From: Kutzneria sp044547355 | GTDB lineage: Bacteria; Actinomycetota; Actinomycetes; Mycobacteriales; Pseudonocardiaceae | Direction of reading: 5' to 3' | Length of the DNA: 64,000 bases | Assembly (NCBI RefSeq): GCF_044547355.1 | Contig: NZ_JBIUAG010000021.1 | Location: 62,001-126,000 of the forward strand | Shown: piece after piece, positions 15,884 through 22,458 of the stretch | Layout of the letters: each line of letters starts with the position of its first letter | Numbering within the stretch: position 1 is the first letter of the stretch | Notes under the pieces: generated by a model | What the model was told of the DNA's origin: nothing | Databases searched by the model: none | Seen by the model: only the letters and a program-made list of their open reading frames with translations | Translations under genes and position numbers: made by a program

Positions 15884-17227
15884 ATGTTCCCGAAATTGGC
15901 CGAGGATCTGGCCGAGCTGCCCGGTTTGCTCGACGAGACGCGGGCCTACGCGACCCGCATCCTCGCCGGCCTCGACGACCGCCCGGCCGCGGTGCCAGGG
16001 GCCAGCGGCAAGGCCGTTGCGCTGCCCGCTTCCGGCGACGGCCTGCGTGCAGCCATGGCCGCCTTCGCGGCACGGTGGGAGCCCGGCTTCTCCGGCAGCG
16101 CCGGGCCGCGCTACCTCGGCTTCGTCACCGGCGGCGCCACCCCGGCGGCGCTGGCCGGTGACTGGCTGACGTCCACTTTGGACCAGAACGCCCACGGCGC
16201 GGTCGGCTCGTCGGCAGTGGCGCTGGAGCGGGAAGCCGTGGCCTGGCTGGGAGAACTGTTCGGCCTGGACCTGCCCGGCGCCTTCGTCACCGGGGCGACC
16301 ATGTCCAATCTCGTCGGGTTGGCGGTCGGACGGGAGTGGCTCGGCGAGCTGCGCGGCGTCCGCGTGACCGATCAGGGCCTGGCCGAGCCGATCCGGGTGC
16401 TGTCCGGGACCCCGCACTCCAGTATCGGAAAGTCCCTGTCAATACTGGGAATCGGCCGCAGGAACCTGGTTCCGGTCGCTACCCTCTCCGGCCGCGAGGC
16501 CGTCGATCTCCCTGCCCTGGAACGGGAACTGGCGGCCGGGCCGGCGATCGTGGTCGCCAACGCCGGCACCGTGAACACAGTCGACTTCGACGACATCCGG
16601 GCCATCGCGTCCTTGAAGTCCCGGTACCAGTTCTGGCTGCACGTCGACGCGGCGTTCGGCGGATTCGCGGCCGTGTCCCCGGACTACGCGGATCTGCTGG
16701 ACGGCTGGGCCGAGGCCGACTCCGTCTGCGTCGACCTGCACAAGTGGCTCAACGTGCCGTACGACTCGGCAGTGCAGTTCACCCGCCGCCGGGACCTTCA
16801 GGTGCGGGTGTTCGAGAACCAGTCGCCCTATCTCGGCCTGCCCGGCGACAATCCCGATCCCATGCACCTCACGCCCGAGACCTCCCGCCGGCTCCGCGCC
16901 CTGCCGGCCTGGTTCGCCCTGGCGGCCTACGGTCGCGCCGGCTACCGGGAGATCGTCGAGCGCAACATCGCCTGTGCCAGGGAAATGGGCGCACGGCTGG
17001 CCGCGAGCCCGGCCTGGACGCTGCTGGCCCCGGTGCGGCTGAACGTCGTCTGCTTCGCCCCGGCCGCGGGCCAGGTCGCCGACGTGCTCGACGACCTGAC
17101 CCGCAGCGGCGAGGCGTTCCTGACTCCGACCGTCTATCGGGGTGTCCCCGCCATCCGCGCCGCCTTCAGCAACTGGCGCACCACTTCGGCGGACGTGGAC
17201 CGGATCTGCGCCGCGCTGGGCGTGTAG
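15884..17227 (+). CDS. PLP-dependent group II decarboxylase family protein
   Basis: A 447-residue fold-type I pyridoxal-phosphate enzyme of the aromatic-L-amino-acid/glutamate decarboxylase group. The cofactor lysine is in DLHKWLNVP near residue 287, preceded by HVDAAFGG, whose aspartate binds the pyridine nitrogen. TPHSSIGKS and NAGTVNT are further family motifs. It should decarboxylate an amino acid or a related substrate; substrate choice cannot be read here. It follows a TetR gene by nine bases and ends before a hairpin that separates it from the convergent glycosidase gene. Confidence 0.8.
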   Translation: MFPKLAEDLAELPGLLDETRAYATRILAGLDDRPAAVPGASGKAVALPASGDGLRAAMAAFAARWEPGFSGSAGPRYLGFVTGGATPAALAGDWLTSTLDQNAHGAVGSSAVALEREAVAWLGELFGLDLPGAFVTGATMSNLVGLAVGREWLGELRGVRVTDQGLAEPIRVLSGTPHSSIGKSLSILGIGRRNLVPVATLSGREAVDLPALERELAAGPAIVVANAGTVNTVDFDDIRAIASLKSRYQFWLHVDAAFGGFAAVSPDYADLLDGWAEADSVCVDLHKWLNVPYDSAVQFTRRRDLQVRVFENQSPYLGLPGDNPDPMHLTPETSRRLRALPAWFALAAYGRAGYREIVERNIACAREMGARLAASPAWTLLAPVRLNVVCFAPAAGQVADVLDDLTRSGEAFLTPTVYRGVPAIRAAFSNWRTTSADVDRICAALGV

Positions 17228-17305
17228 GAAGCGAAGGCCGCAGGCCACCTTCGCTCCCCCACCCCACCCTCAACATCAACGCTCGTTTCCTGTCGCCCAA
17301 CGCCG

Positions 17306-17343
17306 GGAAAGGCCCTTTCACTGCGCCAGTATCGGGCCTTTCC
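17306..17343. terminator. Bidirectional hairpin terminator (GGCCC repeat family)
   Basis: GGAAAGGCCC at 17306-17315 pairs perfectly with GGGCCTTTCC at 17334-17343 over an 18-base loop. It lies between two convergent genes. The stem is a shorter relative of the GAAGGGGCCC palindromes at 46231 and 59928. Confidence 0.65.
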
Positions 17344-17361
17344 TGGCATTCGGAGCGGGGA

Positions 17362-18600
17362 CTAGGCGGGGCTGGTGGGGCGGGTGGGGGTGAGGGCGAT
17401 CTGCTTCTTGAGCATGCGGCCGCCGTCGGCGGTCAGGCGCAGGTAGTAGTCCGACGAGCACTTGGTGCCGTCCTCGTCCAGGGCCAGCAGCCCCGAGCCG
17501 GCCGGCACCCAGGAGGAGTCGGGGGCGGTCTTGGCGATCTGGTTGCCCTCGGTGAACTCGTCGAACATGGAGATGTAGATGCCCTGCGCCCCGACACGAA
17601 CCATGTTGTAGAACTGCCGCCACATGAAGTCGCCGTGGGCCCGTTGCCGGCCGGAGACGTCGCCGGGCAGCACGCAGGGCTGGTAGTCGATGCCATGGCT
17701 GTTGCAGTCGGCCTGGTCGCCGACGTTGATGGTGGTGTAGATGTTGTCGGAGCCGGCGGCGTTGCTGATCGCGCCGACCATCCACGGGGAGATCATGTTG
17801 AAGGCGTGGTAGGTGTCGATGAAGCCGGTGCGGGTGCCGGCCCCGCCGACGCGCCATTCCCTGGGCACACCGCCCATGACGTAGCAGCCCTGGCCCTTGA
17901 ACCAGTTGATCACGTCGAGGCAGACGGCGGCGCTCCACGGGTGGTTGCCGTCGCTGAAGCCGAAGCCCCAGATGCCCACCACCGGTTTGCCGTTCTGCTT
18001 GGCGTACGCCGGCGATGAGGTGTAGGCGCGCATCTTGTTGGTCCAGTCGGCCTTCATCTCCGACTGCATGTTCGTCCACCCGGTGGCGTCGTACATGATG
18101 TAGAACTTCACGCCGTGGGTCTCGGCGGCGGTGCGGACCTTGGCGGTGATCGCGTCGCGGGTCGGGCCCTCGCTTCCGTTGGGATTGAAGCGTTGCAGGG
18201 CGGCGGTGTCGCAGCCGTATGAGCTCATCCACCCGAAGTGCATGTCCACGGTCTGCTGGTCGTAGGAGGAGAACAGGTTGGCCGGCTGGCCGTTGTTGAG
18301 GTTGTTGTAGGCCGTGTGGTAGCCCTTGGTGAACTCCCGCATGTCCGGCCAGGCCTTGATGTTGTTGTTGTTCGTCGGCGACGGGGCCTGGCCGGCGTTC
18401 TGGCTCCAGTGCCACCAGGTGTTGATCGGCGCGCCGTCGCCGATGCAGGCGTACCAGCCCTGGTAACCGACGGTGATCTTGCCGACCACGTCGCCGGGTC
18501 CGCTGGCCATCGGGCTGGCGGACGCGGTGGATAACGCGGCCGGTCCGAGCGCGCCGGCGGCCAGCGCCGACGCGAGGAACGTGCGTCGAGAGACTCCCAT
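17362..18600 (-). CDS. Secreted GH99/GH71-like glycosidase
   Basis: A 412-residue exported protein with a twin-arginine signal (SRRTFLA, then a hydrophobic stretch, with likely cleavage after ASA near residue 29). The mature part resembles the endo-mannosidase/GH71-GH99-like group often labelled xylosidase/arabinosidase: GYQGWYACIGDG near the N-terminus, IMYDATGW in the middle and FDEFTEGNQI near residue 345, a likely active-site loop. It probably attacks a plant or fungal polysaccharide outside the cell. It lies upstream of no partner on its strand but follows xylAB. Two GACAAG inverted repeats occupy its promoter. The ribosome site AAGGAG overlaps the nearer one. Confidence 0.7.
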   Translation of the reverse strand: MGVSRRTFLASALAAGALGPAALSTASASPMASGPGDVVGKITVGYQGWYACIGDGAPINTWWHWSQNAGQAPSPTNNNNIKAWPDMREFTKGYHTAYNNLNNGQPANLFSSYDQQTVDMHFGWMSSYGCDTAALQRFNPNGSEGPTRDAITAKVRTAAETHGVKFYIMYDATGWTNMQSEMKADWTNKMRAYTSSPAYAKQNGKPVVGIWGFGFSDGNHPWSAAVCLDVINWFKGQGCYVMGGVPREWRVGGAGTRTGFIDTYHAFNMISPWMVGAISNAAGSDNIYTTINVGDQADCNSHGIDYQPCVLPGDVSGRQRAHGDFMWRQFYNMVRVGAQGIYISMFDEFTEGNQIAKTAPDSSWVPAGSGLLALDEDGTKCSSDYYLRLTADGGRMLKKQIALTPTRPTSPA

Positions 18601-18611
18601 GTCGAATACTC

Positions 18612-18629
18612 CTTGTCATCGTTGACAAG
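18612..18629. promoter_or_regulatory. GACAAG inverted repeat, near operator
   Basis: CTTGTCATCGTTGACAAG has six-base arms (CTTGTC/GACAAG) around a six-base centre. It lies 12-29 bases before the ATG of the GH99-like gene and overlaps its ribosome binding site, so a bound repressor would block expression. Confidence 0.5.
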
Positions 18630-18675
18630 AAGACCTTGTGGCGGCAAGGACCTCGCCATCGCCGGCAGCGTAGAG

Positions 18676-18688
18676 CTTGTCGGACAAG
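18676..18688. promoter_or_regulatory. GACAAG inverted repeat, distal operator
   Basis: CTTGTCGGACAAG has the same arms as the repeat 47 bases away but only a one-base centre. It lies in the gap between the xylB stop codon and the GH99-like gene. Two copies of the same half-sites suggest cooperative binding by one regulator, not yet identified. Confidence 0.45.
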
Positions 18689-18701
18689 GGAGTCAAGGAG
18701 T

Positions 18702-20084
18702 CTACGATGGACGGTCGAGCACCAGCTCACGGGCGTGCGCGTACCGCTCGCGCACCGACGGCGCCGGATCGGCCTGGTAGCCCCGGGAAGTGAGCGCGCT
18801 CCACTGTGGAGGGTCCACTGCCCCGTGCAACGCCCATGCGGCCTGTCTGGCGGCGCCGTCGGCGACGAATTCGCTCGGCTCGGGAACCACTACGGGGCAA
18901 CCGAAAACCGTGGGCGCGATCCGACGGACCGCCTCGGATCTGGCCCCGCCGCCAACCAGCAACACCCGTCTGGACGGAATTCCCAGCTCCACCAAGGCAT
19001 CCACGGCATCTGCGAGACTGCACAGCAGCCCTTCGACCGCGGCCCGCGCCAGGTGCGCGGAGGTGGCGGTGTCCAGCCGAAGGCCGTGCAGGCTGCCGGA
19101 GGCGTCGGGACGGTTGGGGGTGCGCTCTCCCTCCAGATACGGCACGAGCACGAGGCCGTCGGCCCCCGGCGGCGCGGCCAGGGCCAGCTCCGAGAGCTCG
19201 TCGACGCCGACCCGCAACATCCGGGCGGTGGCATCGAGCACGCGGGCGGCGTTCAAAGTGCAGACCAGGGGCAGGAAACGGCCCTGCGCGTCGGCGAATC
19301 CGTTCACCACCGCGCTGCCGGCCGGGATGACGCTGGACGCGAACGCGGTGCCGGAGGTGCCGATCGACACCACGACATCGCCCGGTTCCGCTTGCACACC
19401 AAGGGCTGCGGCCGCGTTGTCGCCGGCCCCGGCGGCGACCAGCGCCCCGGACGGGGTGTGACCGGCGGCCGCCGCCGGCTCGAGCACGCGCGGCAGCGCG
19501 AGCCGGCGGCCGAACGCCATGGCCAGCAGATCCTCGCGGTACGCGCCGTCCGACGGCGACCAGTAGCCGGTTCCGCTGGCATCACTGCGATCGGTGTGCA
19601 GCTCGCCGCCGGTCAGCCGCTGCGTCAACCAGTCGTGCGGCAGGCACACGGTGGCGGTGCGGTCCGCGTTGGCCGGCTCGTGCTCGGCCAGCCAACGCAG
19701 CTTGGTGATCGTGAACGAGGCGACCGGGACGCTGCCGACCGCCTTCACCCACGCCCGCGGACCGCCGAGTTCGGACACCAGATCGGCCGCGGCGGCTGCC
19801 GACCTGGTGTCGTTCCACAGCAACGCGGGCCGGACGACACCGCCGGCGTCGTCGAGGCACACCATGCCGTGCTGCTGGGCGCCCACGGCCAGCGCGGCGA
19901 CGTCGTCGAGGCCGCCGGCGGCCGTGATCGCCTCCCCCAGCGCGCGATCCCACGCCGCCGGATCGACCTCGGTGCCGGCCGGATGCGTGGCGCGGCCCTC
20001 GCGGACCAGCGCCCCGGTGTCCGCGTCCCGCACAACCACCTTGCAGGACTGGGTGGACGAGTCGATCCCGGCGACAAGCGTCAT
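18702..20084 (-). CDS. xylB: Xylulokinase
   Basis: A 460-residue FGGY-family sugar kinase that phosphorylates D-xylulose to xylulose 5-phosphate. The N-terminal ATP-binding DxSTQSCK motif (GIDSSTQSCK, residues 6-15), SDASGTGYWS near 170 and GAGDNAAAALG near 215 match xylulokinases. The start at 20084 is chosen because it begins the conserved motif, and its ATG is one base away from the xylA stop, so the two genes are translationally linked. It is the second gene of the xylA-xylB operon and feeds the pentose phosphate pathway. Confidence 0.93.
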   Translation of the reverse strand: MTLVAGIDSSTQSCKVVVRDADTGALVREGRATHPAGTEVDPAAWDRALGEAITAAGGLDDVAALAVGAQQHGMVCLDDAGGVVRPALLWNDTRSAAAAADLVSELGGPRAWVKAVGSVPVASFTITKLRWLAEHEPANADRTATVCLPHDWLTQRLTGGELHTDRSDASGTGYWSPSDGAYREDLLAMAFGRRLALPRVLEPAAAAGHTPSGALVAAGAGDNAAAALGVQAEPGDVVVSIGTSGTAFASSVIPAGSAVVNGFADAQGRFLPLVCTLNAARVLDATARMLRVGVDELSELALAAPPGADGLVLVPYLEGERTPNRPDASGSLHGLRLDTATSAHLARAAVEGLLCSLADAVDALVELGIPSRRVLLVGGGARSEAVRRIAPTVFGCPVVVPEPSEFVADGAARQAAWALHGAVDPPQWSALTSRGYQADPAPSVRERYAHARELVLDRPS

Positions 20085-20085
20085 G

Positions 20086-21246
20086 TCAGCGAGCCCCCAA
20101 CGCGTGCTCGACGGCCAGCTGCTCCAACTCGACGAAGCCGTAACCGCGAGCGCCCACGGCGTCGGGGTCGAAGTCCGTGTCAGCGGCGCGCAACTGCGCC
20201 ACCGTCTCGCCGGGGGCCAGCGTCGGCTCGGACAGCTCGGCAACCTTGGCCGTGGCCAACGCGTCCTGCACCGCCGGGTCGGCACGGAAGGCCGCCGCCC
20301 GCTCCTTGAGCAGCAGGTAGGTCCGCATGTTGGCGGCGGCGCTGGCCCAGACGCCGGTGATGTCCTCGGTGCGCAACGGCTTGTAGTCGAAGTGCCGCGG
20401 GCCGTCGTAGCCGCCGTTCTCCAGCAGGTCGACGAGGAAGAAGGCGGACAGCAGGTCCCCGTGGCCGAAGATCAGGTCCTGGTCGAACCTCGGCCCCTTC
20501 TGGCCGTTCAGGTCGATGTGGAACAGCTTGTCCTGCCACAGGGCCTGCGCGATGCCGTGCACGAAGTTGAGGTTGGCCATCTGCTCGTGGCCGACCTCGG
20601 GGTTGAGGCCGACGAGCTCGGAGTGCTCCAGCGTGGAGATGAAGCCCAGGGCGTGGCCGATCGTGGGCAGCAGGATGTCGCCGCGAGGCTCGTTCGGCTT
20701 GGGCTCGATGGCGAAGCGAATGTCGTAACCCTGGTCGATCACGTACTGCGTCAGGACGTTCATGCCCTCGCGGTAGCGGTCCAGCGCCGCGCGGACGTCC
20801 TTGGCGGCGTCGGTCTCCGAGCCCTCGCGGCCGCCCCACAGCACGTAGGTCGAGGCACCGAGCTCCGCCGCGAGATCGAGGTTGCGCAACACCTTCCGTA
20901 GCGCGAACCTTCGGACGCCGCGGTCGTTGCTGGTGAAGCCGCCGTCCTTGAACACGGGGTGGGTGAACAGGTTCGTGGTCGCCATCGGCACCACGAGGCC
21001 GGTCTCGTCCAACGCCTTGCGGAAGCGGGTGATCCGGTCCTCGCGGGCGGCGTCGTCGGAGCCGAACGGGATCAGGTCGTCGTCATGGAAGGACACGCCC
21101 CACGCGCCCAGCTCGGCCAGCCGGTGCACCGACTCGACGGGGTCCAGCGCCGGCCGGGTCGGCTCGCCGAAGGGATCGTTGGCGCGCCAGCCGACCGTCC
21201 ACAGGCCGAAGCTGAACCGGTCCGCCTTCGTGGGTTGCGCCGTCAC
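20086..21246 (-). CDS. xylA: Xylose isomerase
   Basis: A 386-residue enzyme converting D-xylose to D-xylulose (and glucose to fructose in vitro), close in length to the Streptomyces class I enzymes. The catalytic histidine is in VSFHDDDL near residue 53. The metal ligands lie in EPKPNEPRGD, GHEQMANL, HIDLNGQ and FDYKP. The GTG start follows AAGGAGG and a good promoter. It leads the xylAB operon and is divergent from a LacI-family regulator gene that probably controls it. Confidence 0.96.
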   Translation of the reverse strand: MTAQPTKADRFSFGLWTVGWRANDPFGEPTRPALDPVESVHRLAELGAWGVSFHDDDLIPFGSDDAAREDRITRFRKALDETGLVVPMATTNLFTHPVFKDGGFTSNDRGVRRFALRKVLRNLDLAAELGASTYVLWGGREGSETDAAKDVRAALDRYREGMNVLTQYVIDQGYDIRFAIEPKPNEPRGDILLPTIGHALGFISTLEHSELVGLNPEVGHEQMANLNFVHGIAQALWQDKLFHIDLNGQKGPRFDQDLIFGHGDLLSAFFLVDLLENGGYDGPRHFDYKPLRTEDITGVWASAAANMRTYLLLKERAAAFRADPAVQDALATAKVAELSEPTLAPGETVAQLRAADTDFDPDAVGARGYGFVELEQLAVEHALGAR

Positions 21247-21273
21247 AACGCCTCCTTAGTTAGTTCATTGCCC

Positions 21274-21301
21274 ATACTAAGTGCCGAGCAGACACTGTCA
21301 A
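21274..21301 (-). promoter_or_regulatory. xylAB promoter
   Basis: On the minus strand TTGACA (21301-21296) and TAGTAT (21279-21274) are 16 bases apart. The leader to the GTG at 21246 holds an AAGGAGG ribosome site. The arms TTAGT/ACTAA flank the region just after the -10 box (about 21260-21280) and could be the operator of the divergent regulator. Confidence 0.65.
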
Positions 21302-21356
21302 CCGCCGTGGTCGACACATGACGACAGGGCATGCCCGGCCGGGTACCGTGACAGCC

Positions 21357-22331
21357 ATGCGGGTCACGATCGCCGAGGTCGCCCGGCGGGCACGGGTGAG
21401 CAAGACGACCGTGTCGCGGGTGCTGAACAACAAGTCGGATGTGGACGCGGCGACCGCGATCCGGGTCCGCGAGGTGATCGCCGCCACCGGCTACATCCCC
21501 AGCGCCGGCGCGGTCGGGCTGGCCAAGGGGCGCACCAACACCGTCGGCATGCTGGTGCCCGGGCTGACCTGGCCGTGGATGGGCGACGTGCTCCAGGGCG
21601 TGGCCGACGTGCTGGAGGCCAAGGGCTACGGGCTGCTGCTGAACACCGTCAACCGCGGCGCCGACTCCATGGCCCAGTTCGCCCGGCACGTGTCGGCCAA
21701 GGCGTTCGACGGGCTGCTGCTGGTCGAGCCGCCCGAGGCGCTCAGCTACATCGAGACCCTGCACGAGTCCGGGCTGCCGGTCGTGATGATCGACGACCGC
21801 GGCCACCACCGCGGCTTCCCCTCGGTCGCCACCAGCAACCGCGCCGGCGCCGCCTCCGCCGCGCGGCACCTGGCCGCCACCGGCCGCGACCGCGTCGTCA
21901 TGATCACCGGGCCGGCCGAGTTCGGCTGCACCGTCGAACGCGTGCAGGGCTTCCGCGACGTGCTGGTGGAGAAGGTCCTCGTGGAGGGCGACTTCACCCC
22001 CGAGAGCGGCCTGACCGCCGTTCGGGAGCTGCTGCGCACCGGCGTCGAGTTCGACGCCGTGTTCGCCCAGAACGACATGATGGCCATCGGCGCCCTGGAC
22101 GCCCTGCGCGAGGCCGGTCGCTCCGTCCCCGACGACGTCGCCGTGATCGGCTTCGACGACATCGCGCTGGCCACCCACGCCGTGCCCGCGCTGACCACCG
22201 TCCGCCAGCCCTCCCGCGAGATGGGCGAAGCCGCCGCCACCATGCTCCTGGACAACCTCCTGGACGGCGTCCCCCTGCCCGAGGAGCCGCATGTGGTCCC
22301 GACTTCTTTGGTGATAAGGGAATCCGCCTGA
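21357..22331 (+). CDS. LacI family transcriptional repressor, probable xylose regulator
   Basis: A 324-residue LacI-type protein. The helix-turn-helix is at the very N-terminus (TIAEVARRARVSKTTVSRVL), followed by the hinge helix and a periplasmic-binding-protein-like sugar domain (about 60-324). The ATG at 21357 is preferred to the longer start at 21318 because LacI proteins normally begin a few residues before the helix-turn-helix. It is divergent from xylAB, 110 bases away, which makes that operon the likely target. The downstream GH3 gene also has a LacI-type box in its promoter. Confidence 0.85.
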   Translation: MRVTIAEVARRARVSKTTVSRVLNNKSDVDAATAIRVREVIAATGYIPSAGAVGLAKGRTNTVGMLVPGLTWPWMGDVLQGVADVLEAKGYGLLLNTVNRGADSMAQFARHVSAKAFDGLLLVEPPEALSYIETLHESGLPVVMIDDRGHHRGFPSVATSNRAGAASAARHLAATGRDRVVMITGPAEFGCTVERVQGFRDVLVEKVLVEGDFTPESGLTAVRELLRTGVEFDAVFAQNDMMAIGALDALREAGRSVPDDVAVIGFDDIALATHAVPALTTVRQPSREMGEAAATMLLDNLLDGVPLPEEPHVVPTSLVIRESA

Positions 22332-22417
22332 CCCCGGCGAGTCCCGCTTAGCGTCACACCGAACTGCTGAATCCGTTTCACCAGTTCGGTGTGACTGTGG
22401 GCGGGACTCGCCGGGGT
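22331..22417. repeat. Long palindromic element, family 2, copy A (bidirectional terminator)
   Basis: The outer arms ACCCCGGCGAGTCCCGC and GCGGGACTCGCCGGGGT pair perfectly. The inner arms GTCACACCGAACTG and CAGTTCGGTGTGAC pair perfectly too, around a loop containing ATCCGTTTCA. It sits between the convergent LacI and GH3 genes, and its first base is the last base of the LacI stop. A second copy with the loop in reverse orientation is at 55521-55606. Confidence 0.85.
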
Positions 22418-22458
22418 GGGGGCTCGACGGCAGGGGGTGTCGAGCCGGGTTCAGCGGG

